A stretch of DNA of 64,000 bases from Verrucomicrobiia bacterium (GCA_030425485.1 JAUIAM010000002.1:186001-250000); one strand, 5' to 3'. Shown: positions 19,365-30,034, numbered from the stretch's first letter. Numbers and translations are program-made. Notes: generated by a model from the sequence alone, not told the origin.

Positions 19365-20426
19365 TTAATTGCTCTGGAGTTTCTTGCGCATATCAGAGGG
19401 CGCTTGGGATTTTTCCAGGCAGGTTTCTGCCGAAATAAGGCTGCGGTTGTACAAACTGATTAAATTCGCATCGAGGGTAATCATACCCAGATGCGCGCCC
19501 GTCTGGATCTCAGACTGGACTCGGTAAGTCTTGTTATCACGGATCTGGGCGGCGATGGACTCGGTCATGACCATGATCTCGTAGCCGGCGATGCGGCCTC
19601 CTCCGACCTTGCGGCAGAGGACTTGGGAGATAACGGCGACAATGGACGAGGCCAACTGCGTACGGATCTGGTCCTTGGTGTCGGCGGGGAAGGCGTCCAC
19701 GATGCGGTCGATGGTGCGAGCCGCGCCGGTGGTGTGCAAGGTGCCAAAAACAAGGTGGCCGGTTTCTGCTGCGGTGACGGCAGCCGAGATGGTTTCCAGA
19801 TCGCGCATTTCCCCAATGAGAATGACGTCCGGGTCCTGACGTAGTGCGCCGCGAATGGCGTCGGCAAAATTGGGCACATCCACGCCGACTTCACGCTGGG
19901 TGACGATGCTGTTCTTGTGCTCGTGGTAGTACTCGATCGGCTCTTCAATCGTGATGATGTGGCCGTCGCTGTTCTCGTTGATCCAGTTAATCATCGAGGC
20001 CAGCGTGGTCGACTTACCCGAACCGGTCGGCCCCGTAACGAGGATGAGTCCGCGCGGGCGCTGGAGCAGGTCCTTGATGCCATCGGGCAGACCGAGCTGG
20101 CGCAGGGAAAAAAGTTTTTTGGGAATCTGGCGCAGAACGACGCCGTAGTCCCCCTTGGCCTTGAGCACGGAAACGCGAAAGCGGGTGTCATCCTGAAAGC
20201 TGAAACCGAAGTCCGCCCCACCGCTTACCTTAACCTTCTGCTGGTTGTCCTCCGAGGTAATAGCGCGCATGAGCTCCTCGGTGTTGTCCGGCGTCAAGTC
20301 CGGGCCGTCCACCGACACCATGGAGCCGCCCAGACGCAAGGTGGGAGGCCTCCCCACCTGCAAATGCAAGTCCGAAGCCTCCTGCTCGATCATCAGCTCG
20401 AGTAAGACATTCATATCGTAACTCAT
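19365..20426 (-). CDS. pilT: type IV pilus twitching motility ATPase PilT
   Basis: [83 protein letters not shown]. Confidence 0.94.
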   Translation of the reverse strand: MSYDMNVLLELMIEQEASDLHLQVGRPPTLRLGGSMVSVDGPDLTPDNTEELMRAITSEDNQQKVKVSGGADFGFSFQDDTRFRVSVLKAKGDYGVVLRQIPKKLFSLRQLGLPDGIKDLLQRPRGLILVTGPTGSGKSTTLASMINWINENSDGHIITIEEPIEYYHEHKNSIVTQREVGVDVPNFADAIRGALRQDPDVILIGEMRDLETISAAVTAAETGHLVFGTLHTTGAARTIDRIVDAFPADTKDQIRTQLASSIVAVISQVLCRKVGGGRIAGYEIMVMTESIAAQIRDNKTYRVQSEIQTGAHLGMITLDANLISLYNRSLISAETCLEKSQAPSDMRKKLQSN

Positions 20427-20466
20427 GGCGTGGATGTTGGAGGGTTAGTCGGGTGAAAGACGAAAA

Positions 20467-22200
20467 TCAGGGAGCGTCACCAACGGTGACGTGCAGCACT
20501 TCATCCAGCGTCGTCATGCCGGAGGTCACCTTACGGAAACCGTCCTCACGCATGGTGCGCATGCCCGATTCACGGGCTTTGGCGCGCAACTCGACCAGGT
20601 TGCGGCCTTCGTAAATCATTTGCTGCATTTCTTCACCGACCTGGAACAGCTCGAAGATACCAAAGCGGCCCTTGTGGCCTGTGCCGTGGCACTTCGGGCA
20701 CCCCTCACCCTTATAGAAGGTGGCATCAGCAATCTGGGAAGGAGTCAGCCCCATCGCGGCGGTTTCCTTGGGCTCCAAAATTGTCGGTTGCTTACAGGCA
20801 GCACAGATGCGGCGGACAAGGCGCTGGGCCAGGACACCACGGAGCGAAGCAGATACGAGGAAGGGCTTCACACCGATGTCGACCAGACGGGTCACCGCGC
20901 TGGGGGCGTCATTGGTGTGCAGCGTACTAAATACCATGTGACCGGTGAGCGAGGCGTTGACCGCGATTTCCGCCGTCTCCAAGTCTCGAATTTCCCCCAC
21001 CATGATGATGTTCGGCGCCTGACGCAGCATCGAGCGAAGCGCGGCGGCAAACGTCATGCCCACGTCTTTGCGGACCTGCACCTGGTTAATCCCCGTCATC
21101 TGGTATTCGACCGGGTCTTCAACCGTGATGATCTTGCGGTCCGGGTGGTTAACGTAGTTGAGCGCGGAGTAAAGCGTGGTGGACTTACCCGAACCGGTCG
21201 GCCCCGTAACGAGGAAGATGCCGTCCGGCATGGCCACGAGCCGCTCAAAGCGCTCCTGGTCGTCACTGAAGAAGCCCAACTGCGGCAGGCCGAGGTTCAG
21301 CCCCTCCTTGTCCAGAATACGCATGACGATGGACTCGCCGTAAACGGTGGGCAGGGATGACACACGAAGGTCAATCTCCTTCGCGCTGGCCTTCATCTGA
21401 ATACGGCCGTCCTGCGGGATGCGCTTTTCGGCGATGGAGATGTTCGCCATCAGCTTTAGGCGCGATAAAATAGAGGGTTGCAGGCGCTTGGGCGGGTTTT
21501 CTACCTCCTGCAGCACACCGTCAATACGGTAGCGCACGCGGAAACGCTTTTCCAGGGGCTCAAGGTGGATGTCAGACGCGCGGCGCTTGATGGCCTCCGT
21601 AATGAGCATGTGCACGTAACGGATGATGGGGGCTTCCTCTTCCTTAACGTCCTGCTCGTCACCCGTGGGTAAATCGATTTTGATGTCACCCTCTTCGGCC
21701 AGTTCGCCAAAGATACCGGCCATCTCGCCCATGTCCTCGGCCTGCGGGCTTTCGTAGTACTGGTGGATGGCGTGCTCGATGTCCTCCAACGGAGCCAGGC
21801 GGGCATTGACCGTCATCTTGATGACGTGGCTGATGCTGTCGACAGAGTCCACGTCCAGCGGATCGCAAACGGCCAGCTCCAACTGGTTACCGTCCACCTC
21901 GATGGGAAAGACCTTGTAGCGCACAGCCATCTCGCGGTTGACCAGCTCCAGGGCCTCGTGGGAGACCCGGATGTCGTTCAGGTCGACGACCTCCATGCTG
22001 AACTCGTCAGCAAGGGCCTCCACGACCTGATCCTTGGTCACCACCCCTTTTTGGACCAGCAGCTCCAGAACGGCAGCGTCTTCGTTATCAGGCGTTTCGT
22101 CATCGGCTTGTACCGATTGACGCGCAGTTTCCACGTCCTCGGGGTTGAGGAGTGATCTGTCTTGTAAGAGTTGGAGTACAAAATCGTCGGCGGACGTCAC
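20467..22200 (-). CDS. second GspE/PulE/PilB family ATPase
   Basis: [75 protein letters not shown]...CPKCHGTG. Confidence 0.93.
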   Translation of the reverse strand: MTSADDFVLQLLQDRSLLNPEDVETARQSVQADDETPDNEDAAVLELLVQKGVVTKDQVVEALADEFSMEVVDLNDIRVSHEALELVNREMAVRYKVFPIEVDGNQLELAVCDPLDVDSVDSISHVIKMTVNARLAPLEDIEHAIHQYYESPQAEDMGEMAGIFGELAEEGDIKIDLPTGDEQDVKEEEAPIIRYVHMLITEAIKRRASDIHLEPLEKRFRVRYRIDGVLQEVENPPKRLQPSILSRLKLMANISIAEKRIPQDGRIQMKASAKEIDLRVSSLPTVYGESIVMRILDKEGLNLGLPQLGFFSDDQERFERLVAMPDGIFLVTGPTGSGKSTTLYSALNYVNHPDRKIITVEDPVEYQMTGINQVQVRKDVGMTFAAALRSMLRQAPNIIMVGEIRDLETAEIAVNASLTGHMVFSTLHTNDAPSAVTRLVDIGVKPFLVSASLRGVLAQRLVRRICAACKQPTILEPKETAAMGLTPSQIADATFYKGEGCPKCHGTGHKGRFGIFELFQVGEEMQQMIYEGRNLVELRAKARESGMRTMREDGFRKVTSGMTTLDEVLHVTVGDAP

Positions 22201-22372
22201 GGTGAGATAAAGCTATTATTTCGCACAAAGAAGCGTGCTTTGCACCCTTGGTCAATGGGTTTGATGCGAGTTATATATAAGGTTAGGAGAGATTTTGCTC
22301 TGTTGAGAGCTAAAATCAGTATTGGTTAGCCAATAATCTTTCAATCATTCATTTTAAGGTACCCCGAAAAAG

Positions 22373-22399
22373 AAAGGCCGGTCTTGCGACCGGCCTTTT
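22373..22399. terminator. rho-independent (bidirectional-looking) terminator
   Basis: AAAGGCCGGTC TTGC GACCGGCCTTTT. Confidence 0.85.
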
Positions 22400-22427
22400 G
22401 ATTTCATGAGGATCTATGACTGTGTGT

Positions 22428-23126
22428 TTACTGGGAAACGCGTTTGCGGCGGTAGAGCACGAAGCCCATCATGGCAAGGCCACCGAGGGCCGCATAGGTG
22501 GAAGGCTCGGGTACAGCCTGGACGAATTGATCGCCGCTGTCCGTGCGCATCTCAAAAATAGCCGTGTGCAGGCCGGTGTCCCAATTGAGCTCGTAGGACG
22601 TCACGCCGAGGCTGCTCAGGTCCCACTGGTAGACGTAGACTTCGGACGGGTCTTCGCCAAAGGAGAAATTACCCGCCCAGGACGCCGTAAAGTCAGCAGC
22701 AAGGGTCTGTGAACCACCGTTGTAGGAGAGCGTAATCTCCGGGGCAGTTGCAAACTCGTCCAGCATGTCGATCTGGAAAATCAGCGTCTCAATACCCGCA
22801 AGCGGACTATTGTTAGTCATGCTCCACTGGCCAGGGCTCATGAACGTGTAGATGGAACTGGAGCCGGGGTAACCACCGAAACCAGGCGTCTTGTCAAAGG
22901 CGTCAGCGCTGGCACCTGTTACTGCCGTGATCGGCTGGGGCCAGCCTGCCGTATTGGTACCGAAAGAATTGTAGCCAGCAGCCGTCGTGTAGTTGGTGCT
23001 GGTCAGGTCGGACCAAGTGCCGAACTCTGTCGTTCCGGGAAGATTGTAAGCAACGATTCCCGCTTGGGAGAATGGTGCTGCGAGCATTGCGACGGCCAAT
23101 AGCGTAAGTGTTGTCTGTAGTTTCAT
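22428..23126 (-). CDS. PEP-CTERM sorting domain-containing secreted protein
   Basis: N-terminal signal peptide; C-terminus VPEPSTYAALGGLAMMGFVLYRRKRVSQ. Confidence 0.93.
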   Translation of the reverse strand: MKLQTTLTLLAVAMLAAPFSQAGIVAYNLPGTTEFGTWSDLTSTNYTTAAGYNSFGTNTAGWPQPITAVTGASADAFDKTPGFGGYPGSSSIYTFMSPGQWSMTNNSPLAGIETLIFQIDMLDEFATAPEITLSYNGGSQTLAADFTASWAGNFSFGEDPSEVYVYQWDLSSLGVTSYELNWDTGLHTAIFEMRTDSGDQFVQAVPEPSTYAALGGLAMMGFVLYRRKRVSQ

Positions 23127-23150
23127 AAATAAGGTTGACTAAGAGAGAAC

Positions 23151-24578
23151 GTGTCTCAGTATCGACCCTGTTCAATTGAGAATGAGTTTCAAATGCAAGA
23201 CAAAATCTTCAACTTTCTTCACTTTTCTTCTAAAACCCTGTGCGTCGGTGCGCTACTGGGCCTCTCCTGTGCTGGCCTGAACGCCCAAAACTTCTATGAG
23301 GATAATTTTCAGTTCCCCAAGTTCATCGACCCTGAGCATGAGAGCTTCGACCCGAACGCTGAGTTCGTCTACTTTGATCGCGTAACCTCGGATTACAACG
23401 CCTGGGACTACCCCTTTTCCTCAACGCCAAGCCCCGTCAACACCCCCACGCCAGACAACGGCAGTAATAACACAGACGCCTTCTGGATCCAGAACGGCAC
23501 GGACACGGCATTCATCCTTGGCGGCGAGAGCCTGTACTCTTTCGATGGCACACAGAGCTTTGTCGTCTACGACCAAACCGCAACCGGCGATGTCGATCAG
23601 GTGCTTTTCCAGGTAGGCTCCCTCGGCTCGCACCCCGATCCGGAAAGCGCCCTCCTCTACTACCGCGAAACCGTGGGCGGCCCCATCCAAGGCCCGCTGC
23701 CGGCCACTAACATCGGCTACCTCTCGGATAACTCCGGGGGTAACTTCATCCAGGCTATCTCCGGCTGGGAATGGGACCTCCGCGGCATCACCGTTGCAGA
23801 GTACTACATCACTTATTCCGCTCTGGGCAGCAGCATGAGCTACAAGGGCTCGCTCCTGACCAGCCAGACCGGGTACGACCCGGAGCTGGGCCAGGCCGTC
23901 TTCCTCGGCGTCAACGGCGTGTTTAGCAGCCCGGGAGTCGTCACCTATGTTCTGGACGGTGGTAGTGCCCAGCTCGGTTATCAGCCTGGAGACTCGGTTG
24001 TCCTCACCGCCACCCCCAACGATGGTTATGTTTTCCTCCGCTGGGAAGGTGATATCGACTCCTCCGACAGCAGCGTGACCATCACCATGCCCGCCGATGA
24101 CTTTAACGCCACGGCCATCTTTACCCCCACCGGATACGACTACTGGAGAAACGACCACATCATCCCCAGCATGTTTGAGGGCAATCCGGCCGTGAACGGC
24201 CTCCCCACCGCCGACCCGAACAACAACGGCCTCAACAACATCCTCGAATACGCCCTCGGGGGTGAACCTGAAATCTATGGCGATGTCTCCGCCCGCCCCG
24301 TCGTCGCCTTGAGCGATGACGGCCAGCACCTTACCCTGATCTACGACCAGCTTCCCTTTGCCACAGACCTCACCTACCGTGTCCTCGTCTCCAGCGATGG
24401 CCAGACCTGGCACTATAACGGCGACGGCCTCGGCGGACCGTACACCGACGCAGAGGTTTCCACCATTTACAACGACAACGGCACCCAAACGGTCGTCGTC
24501 ACCGACCTCACAGCTCTCAGCTCGTTACCCACCGGCACCGTACGCCAAATGCGTCTGGAAGTCATTTACACCCCATAA
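23151..24578 (+). CDS. secreted protein with InlB B-repeat-like region (true start likely ATG 23193)
   Basis: Signal-like MQDKIFNFLHFSSKTLCVGALLGLSCAGLNAQ; LTATPNDGYVFLRWEGDIDSSDSSVTITMPADDFNATAIFTP. Confidence 0.75.
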   Translation: MSQYRPCSIENEFQMQDKIFNFLHFSSKTLCVGALLGLSCAGLNAQNFYEDNFQFPKFIDPEHESFDPNAEFVYFDRVTSDYNAWDYPFSSTPSPVNTPTPDNGSNNTDAFWIQNGTDTAFILGGESLYSFDGTQSFVVYDQTATGDVDQVLFQVGSLGSHPDPESALLYYRETVGGPIQGPLPATNIGYLSDNSGGNFIQAISGWEWDLRGITVAEYYITYSALGSSMSYKGSLLTSQTGYDPELGQAVFLGVNGVFSSPGVVTYVLDGGSAQLGYQPGDSVVLTATPNDGYVFLRWEGDIDSSDSSVTITMPADDFNATAIFTPTGYDYWRNDHIIPSMFEGNPAVNGLPTADPNNNGLNNILEYALGGEPEIYGDVSARPVVALSDDGQHLTLIYDQLPFATDLTYRVLVSSDGQTWHYNGDGLGGPYTDAEVSTIYNDNGTQTVVVTDLTALSSLPTGTVRQMRLEVIYTP

Positions 24579-24591
24579 GGCTAGAGCAACA

Positions 24592-25470
24592 ATGAAAACC
24601 ACACCACTTCGCTACTCGAAAGCGCAGCGCAACGGCTTCACCTTGATGGAACTTCTGACGGTTATTGCCGTCTTGGCCCTCCTGGGAAGCATCGTCGCCG
24701 CCACGGCATCGACCATTTTCGAAACAGCAGCTAAAACGAAGGAGGTTTCGGTCGCCCGAAACCTGATTACCACTTACCTGCTCTTCCCGGCAGAGCACAG
24801 TGGACGCCTCATGCAGAGCAATGGCAGGGAGGACAATCTCTCCGTTCGCGGCTTTGACAATACCGTCTTCCCCCAGGGTGACTTTGCCGCGCTGCGATGG
24901 CCGTGGAAGCTGGCTAACCTCTCCCCGGACGGCACACACATGCTCTTTATCGAGGAGCATGACGAGTGGCACCAGGAACTCCTGCGAGGACGCAACAGCT
25001 ACACCATTAGCGGCTCTCCCTCCTTCGGCATCAACAAGTACTTTGTCGGTGGTGACTACGAGAGCACATCCCTCTCCCCCTCCGCCACCAAGAGCATTTT
25101 TAACAAAACCGCTCGCTACCCGAGGGAGTACTGCGTTACGCGCCTGCATTCTGCCTTCAAGGCATCCGACCTCATTGTCTTTTGCTCAAGCTCGACCAAA
25201 AGCTACGGCTGGTCCGAGGGCACCACGGGCAACTACTACGTCAGCCCCCCCATCATGCCAAACGGACTGCGCTGGGGCTCTTACTCCGAGGAGAAGCCCG
25301 GCACGATGGGCAACGTGGACCTCCGCCGCGAAGGTGGCACCGAGGCCGTCGTGGCCAACCTCGACGGCAGCGTGGAGCTCCTGAACGAAGAGGAACTGCG
25401 GGACATGCGTCGCTGGTCAAATCAGGCCGCCATCGCCGATAACCCCAATTTCTCCGATTTCAGCAACTAG
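24592..25470 (+). CDS. type II secretion/pseudopilin-like protein with prepilin cleavage signal
   Basis: ATG at 24592 inside the longer track ORF; KAQRNGFTLMELLTVIAVLALLGSIVAATASTIF. Confidence 0.87.
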   Translation: MKTTPLRYSKAQRNGFTLMELLTVIAVLALLGSIVAATASTIFETAAKTKEVSVARNLITTYLLFPAEHSGRLMQSNGREDNLSVRGFDNTVFPQGDFAALRWPWKLANLSPDGTHMLFIEEHDEWHQELLRGRNSYTISGSPSFGINKYFVGGDYESTSLSPSATKSIFNKTARYPREYCVTRLHSAFKASDLIVFCSSSTKSYGWSEGTTGNYYVSPPIMPNGLRWGSYSEEKPGTMGNVDLRREGGTEAVVANLDGSVELLNEEELRDMRRWSNQAAIADNPNFSDFSN

Positions 25471-25517
25471 CGCATCGTCGTGTTAAGGATTCGCACGAGC
25501 TGAGTTGATTTTTAACC

Positions 25518-25548
25518 AAACGCCGTCCAGCACCGGACGGCGTTTTTT
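25518..25548 (+). terminator. rho-independent terminator
   Basis: AAACGCCGTCCAGCACCGGACGGCGTTTTTT. Confidence 0.85.
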
Positions 25549-25627
25549 ATGCCTGCCCATCAGGAGTCTCACCAAATACGGGGGGCTGGGTTTGACATTT
25601 ACCTCGGTCCAGGCATAGCCTGTGCGC

Positions 25628-26395
25628 ATGGAAAGCTCGACATCTCACTCCTCCCCACTCTCACGCCGTCAATTCGTCGGGGCCGCAGGTCTCGCCGGGA
25701 TGGGCATGTTCGCCGCAAACTCCATGCAGGCCGCCGAAGGCAGCCCCGCGCCGACATCGACGGGGCTTTTTGACGTCCCCCGCAACAGCAAGGGCGAGTA
25801 CGGACTGCCCCCCCTCCCCTATGCCTACGATGCGCTCGAGCCCCACATCGACGCCGAGACCATGCGCCTCCACCACGACATCCACTTCGAGGGCTATCGC
25901 ACGGGCTTGAACAAGGCCATCGCCAAGATGACGGAATTTCGCCAAAAGGGCGAGTTCCCCGAAATTTCCTACTGGGAGAACCAACTCGCCTTCAACGGCG
26001 CGGGCTACAACCTCCACACCGTCTTTTTCGAAAACATGGCCCCGGCAGGCACCACCGAACCGAGTGCTGCGGTGGATAAGATTCTCGCCGATGCCTTCGG
26101 CAGCCGCAAAGCCTTCCAGGAGCAATTCTCCGCCGCCTCCAAGGCCGTGCAGGGCAGCGGCTGGGGCATCCTCGGCTACCAGCCCTTTGGTAAGCGTCTC
26201 GTAATCCTACAGGCAGAAAAACACCAGAACCTGACCCAGTGGGCCGTCATCCCGATCCTCGCCCTCGACGTCTGGGAGCACGCCTACTACCTCAAGTACC
26301 AGAACAAACGCGGCGATTACATCACCAACTGGTGGAAGGTCGTCAACTGGGATAACGTCGAGCAACGCCTTGAGGCCGCCATGAAGGTGACCTAG
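25628..26395 (+). CDS. Fe/Mn-family superoxide dismutase with Tat signal peptide
   Basis: SRRQFVGAAGLAGMGMFAANSMQAAEG twin-Arg leader; [57 protein letters not shown]. Confidence 0.9.
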   Translation: MESSTSHSSPLSRRQFVGAAGLAGMGMFAANSMQAAEGSPAPTSTGLFDVPRNSKGEYGLPPLPYAYDALEPHIDAETMRLHHDIHFEGYRTGLNKAIAKMTEFRQKGEFPEISYWENQLAFNGAGYNLHTVFFENMAPAGTTEPSAAVDKILADAFGSRKAFQEQFSAASKAVQGSGWGILGYQPFGKRLVILQAEKHQNLTQWAVIPILALDVWEHAYYLKYQNKRGDYITNWWKVVNWDNVEQRLEAAMKVT

Positions 26396-26934
26396 GCTGT
26401 GTCTTTGATCAAAAGGCGAAAAGGCTGCTTTGCCCAATACTCCCCCGCGTAGTCGATCCCGATGCGCGGCGTCCGCTCGATCTGTGCTTCGCTGAGTTCG
26501 ACTCCACTGTCCTCCAGCCACAGGCCGCTGGTACGCACGGCAGGCAGAGCGTTCATGCTCTTGTCAACGGCCAGGGCCTTCGTCACGCGTCCCGGACCGA
26601 AGGTCTGCCCGACACCGCGTACCAGCACCGCCGCGGGATGGCCGGGGCCATCGGTCACGATGTTGAGCAGCCAGTGTACGCCATAACAGAGGTACACGTA
26701 AAAGACGCCGCCGGGCTCGTACATCACCGCTGTGCGCGACGTCTTGCCCTTGCTCGCATGGCAGGCCTTATCTTCCGGCCCGATGTAGGCCTCCACTTCA
26801 GTCAACGGCGCACGAACGATGCTGCCATCGGGCATCCGCCGGCAAAGATTTTTACCCAGCAAATCCTGGGCAACCACCAGCGCCTCGCGCCGAAAAAACG
26901 TCTTGGGCAAAACCTTCCCTGCACGCACCGCCAT
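26392..26934 (-). CDS. DNA-3-methyladenine glycosylase (AAG/MPG family)
   Basis: LPKTFFRREALVVAQDLLGKNLCR..., EVEAYIGPEDKACHASKGKTSRTAVMYEPGGVFYVYLCYGVHWLLNIVT. Confidence 0.93.
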   Translation of the reverse strand: MAVRAGKVLPKTFFRREALVVAQDLLGKNLCRRMPDGSIVRAPLTEVEAYIGPEDKACHASKGKTSRTAVMYEPGGVFYVYLCYGVHWLLNIVTDGPGHPAAVLVRGVGQTFGPGRVTKALAVDKSMNALPAVRTSGLWLEDSGVELSEAQIERTPRIGIDYAGEYWAKQPFRLLIKDTA

Positions 26935-26936
26935 TG

Positions 26937-27392
26937 CTAAAAATCCCGTTGGCGGCTATCCATAACCAGCGTCACCGGGCCGTCGTTGGCCGCATCTATC
27001 TTCATGTCCGCGCCAAAGATGCCCGAGGGCACAGGCTGTCCCAACTCTGCCGAGACCGCCTCAATGAAAGCCTCGTAGAGCGGCACGGCCATATCCGGCG
27101 GCGCCGAGCGATTAAACGACGGGCGCGTGCCCTTCTTCAAATGCCCGTAGAGCGTGAACTGGCTGATAACGAGCACGCCGCCACCGATTTCGCTCACGGG
27201 CAGATTCATCTTGCCCGCCTCGTCCTCAAACACCCGCACCTTGCAGACCTTCTGCACGAGCCAGGCAAGGTCGTCCGCTGTATCCGTTTTTTCGATACCG
27301 AGAAAGACCAGCAGCCCACGCCCGATCTCACCCGTCACCACTCCGTCCACACGACAGGCGGCAGAACTCACTCGTTGCACGACGACACGCAT
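26937..27392 (-). CDS. dtd: D-aminoacyl-tRNA deacylase
   Basis: MRVVVQRVSSAACRVDG..., GGVLVISQFTLYGHLKKGTRPSFNRSAPP. Confidence 0.94.
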   Translation of the reverse strand: MRVVVQRVSSAACRVDGVVTGEIGRGLLVFLGIEKTDTADDLAWLVQKVCKVRVFEDEAGKMNLPVSEIGGGVLVISQFTLYGHLKKGTRPSFNRSAPPDMAVPLYEAFIEAVSAELGQPVPSGIFGADMKIDAANDGPVTLVMDSRQRDF

Positions 27393-27395
27393 GCC

Positions 27396-28280
27396 TTAAG
27401 TTAAGAGGTGTTCGAGGGCGGGCTTCAAGTCTGGATAGGCAAAGGTGTAGCCCGAGCTTTGAGCCTTGGCCGGCAAGACGCACGCGCTGGAAAGAATCGT
27501 CTCCTCAGCCATTTCCCCAAAGGCGAGCTTGAGGGCAAAGGCAGGCGTCGGCACCGCGCTGGGCTTGCCCAGTACACCACCCAGGGCTTTGGCAAACTCT
27601 GCATTTGCTACCGGGTTGGGAGCGGTCGCATTGAGCGCGCCGGAGAGGCCCTCCGTCTTGATGGCGTGATAAATGAGCCCGGCGACGTCGTCGAGCGCGA
27701 TCCAGCTCATGACCATTTTTCCGTCGCCAATAGGGCCACCGATCCCGGCCTTGAACGGTGGCAAGAGCTTGGCCAGCGCACCGCCATCGGGCGATAGCAC
27801 CACCCCCGTACGCAGGTGGACCGTACGGATGCCTGCTTCCTCGGCTGGAGCCGTGGCGGCTTCCCACTCCTGGCAGACCTCGGCCAGGAAACCCTCACCC
27901 GAGGCGGCGTCCTCGGTCAACTCGCCCTCGCGCTGCGACCCGTAGTAGCCAATAGCAGAGCCGCTGACCAGCACCGCGGGCTTTGTCTCCAGTGACGCAA
28001 GCGTGCGGGCCAGAAGCGTTGTTCCCTCCACCCGGCTCTCGCGGATCTCGCGCTTGGTGGCGTCGCTCCAACGCTGGCCGATGTTCTTCCCCGCCAAGTT
28101 GACCACGGCATCGACGCCAATCAACGCGTCGCGGTCGACCTCGCCCTTGGCCGGGTCCCAAACAATGCGCCCCGCCCCGGCCGTGCGCGAGATAATCAGG
28201 CACGCGTGCCCTGCCTTTTCCAGCCGCTGGCAAAGCGCGCTCCCAATCAGGCCCGTTCCTCCGGTGATGGCAATTTTCAT
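27396..28280 (-). CDS. TIGR01777-family epimerase (SDR39U1-like)
   Basis: MKIAITGGTGLIGSALCQRL; VNLAGKNIGQRWSDATKREIRESRVEGT; LLPPFKAGIGGPIGDGKMVMSWI. Confidence 0.9.
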   Translation of the reverse strand: MKIAITGGTGLIGSALCQRLEKAGHACLIISRTAGAGRIVWDPAKGEVDRDALIGVDAVVNLAGKNIGQRWSDATKREIRESRVEGTTLLARTLASLETKPAVLVSGSAIGYYGSQREGELTEDAASGEGFLAEVCQEWEAATAPAEEAGIRTVHLRTGVVLSPDGGALAKLLPPFKAGIGGPIGDGKMVMSWIALDDVAGLIYHAIKTEGLSGALNATAPNPVANAEFAKALGGVLGKPSAVPTPAFALKLAFGEMAEETILSSACVLPAKAQSSGYTFAYPDLKPALEHLLT

Positions 28281-28455
28281 AGGATGACTTTACTCAGAAA
28301 AGGAATAGCACGGCCATGGAAAATGATACCGTCTTCCCATAAAAATGGTAAAGCCAGTGGCCCGGGTAGGGATGCCTGTCCTCAGGCAGCCGCGGACGGC
28401 TGGGGGCAGCCGTCCCTACCAACATCTTATTACTCATAGATGGAAACGTTACTAC

Positions 28456-29901
28456 TCAGCTTTTGCCCGACTGTTTTTTGAGCTCCTCAAAAGCGGCCAG
28501 CGCGCGGCTGCGCCCCTCGAAGTGCCCCACGATAGGCTCCGGGTAGCTATCCCCCAGCTCGACCCCGCAAGCCGCAAGGAGATTCTCGGGAGCCTCCCAG
28601 GGCTTGTGAAGATACTTATCCGGCAACCGCTTGAGCTCCGGCACCCACTGGCGCACGTACTCGCCCTCGGGGTCGAACTTCTCGCCCTGCGTGATGGGGT
28701 TAAAGACACGGAAATAAGGCGCAGCATCCGCCCCGCAGCCCGCCGTCCACTGCCAACCCTGCGTATTACTGGCCAGGTCGGCGTCGACCAGCGTGTCCCA
28801 AAACCACTCCGCCCCCGCCTGCCAGGGCTGGAGCAGGTGCTTAACCAAGAGCGAAGCCGCGATCATGCGCACGCGGTTGTGCATCCAGCCCGTTGCCCAG
28901 AGCTGCCGCATGCCCGCGTCGACGATCGGGTAGCCCGTCTGCCCACGCTGCCAGGCTTGGAGGTGCCGGCGGTTTTTCCGCCAGGGAAAGTCGGCGAACT
29001 GTTCCCGCAGTGCCCGCTCCGGCGTCTCAGGAAAGTGGTAAAGCAGGTGGTAGGAAAATTCGCGCCAACCGATCTCAGCCAGATACTTGCGCCCGCCCAC
29101 GCTGTCATCGCTACCCTTCTCCCTAAAGGCGGCAAATACCTCACGCGGGCCGATCTGCCCAAAGTGCAGGTAGGGCGAGAGGCGCGAGGTGCCGTCGACG
29201 TCCGGTCGGTCGCGCTGGCTGCCATAGGCGCTGACCGCCTCCTTGGCGAAGGCCGTCAGACGCTGGAGCCCCGCCCGGCGCGTAGGCGTCCACGCCTCAT
29301 AGAACCCCGCGTCCCACTTAATCTCGGGCAACAAGCCCAGCTCCTCCAACGCCTCCGAGTCTGGCCACGTAGCCGGGACCGCAAGCTTTCCCAGCGGCAC
29401 CTTGGCCACCGCCGGGGTGGGAAACTCCCGGCAGCGTTTCCAGTAGGGGGTAAAGACCTGAAAGGGCTTGCCCGACTTGTTCTGGATTTCCCACGGTTCA
29501 AAGAGCAGCGAGGCGTTAAAGCTCTCCGCCTCTAGTCCGGCGTCCTTCAGGGCTTGCTTGATCGCCTTATCACGGGCAATGGCCGCTGGCTCGTAGCAGC
29601 GGTTCCAATAGACGGCCCCGGCTCCCGTCTCCGCGATCAGCCTTTTCAGCTCTTCTGCGGAATCCCCCGTACGCAGCGCCAGCCTGAGCCCGTGTCCCGC
29701 CAGTGATTTAGCCAAATCCTCCAGCGCATGGTGCAACCACCAGCGAGAGGCCCCGCCCGGTGACCAGTCCCCCGCCTCGTCCCAGATGTAAACTGGCACC
29801 ACCGGACGCTCCGAGGCGATGGCAGCAGCCAGCGCGGGGTTGTCCTCAAGGCGTAAGTCCTGGCGAAACCAGAGCAAACAAGGGGCGTCAGTGTCAGGCA
29901 T
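28456..29901 (-). CDS. deoxyribodipyrimidine photolyase / cryptochrome class I
   Basis: LLWFRQDLRLEDNPAL; PIVDAGMRQLWATGWMHNRVRMIAASLLVKHLLQPWQAGAEWFWDTLVDADLASNTQGWQW; start taken as ATG 29901. Confidence 0.93.
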   Translation of the reverse strand: MPDTDAPCLLWFRQDLRLEDNPALAAAIASERPVVPVYIWDEAGDWSPGGASRWWLHHALEDLAKSLAGHGLRLALRTGDSAEELKRLIAETGAGAVYWNRCYEPAAIARDKAIKQALKDAGLEAESFNASLLFEPWEIQNKSGKPFQVFTPYWKRCREFPTPAVAKVPLGKLAVPATWPDSEALEELGLLPEIKWDAGFYEAWTPTRRAGLQRLTAFAKEAVSAYGSQRDRPDVDGTSRLSPYLHFGQIGPREVFAAFREKGSDDSVGGRKYLAEIGWREFSYHLLYHFPETPERALREQFADFPWRKNRRHLQAWQRGQTGYPIVDAGMRQLWATGWMHNRVRMIAASLLVKHLLQPWQAGAEWFWDTLVDADLASNTQGWQWTAGCGADAAPYFRVFNPITQGEKFDPEGEYVRQWVPELKRLPDKYLHKPWEAPENLLAACGVELGDSYPEPIVGHFEGRSRALAAFEELKKQSGKS

Positions 29902-30003
29902 AGCAATAGCAAAGCCGGGCCTGCTTTTTTCGCAAGATGATGCCGGGTTTTTGTAACCCAATCGTAACAATACCCCAAAACCTAACGGTCGGCTCAGGCA
30001 AAA

Positions 30004-30034
30004 AGAAACCGCCGCCCCTTGCGGGGCGACGGTC
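30004..30034 (-). terminator. rho-independent terminator (minus strand) upstream of the photolyase gene
   Basis: Minus strand ACCGTCGCCCCGCAAGGGGCGGCGGTTTCTTTT. Confidence 0.75.

Noticed and set aside
26380-26410. Possible MITE end (CCTAGGCTGTGTCTTTGATC)
   Set aside because: Resembles the MITE terminal repeat, but it encodes the real C-terminus of the 3-methyladenine glycosylase, overlaps the convergent SOD stop and lacks a partner inverted repeat
28345-29535. 396-aa plus-strand ORF
   Set aside because: Antisense to the photolyase gene
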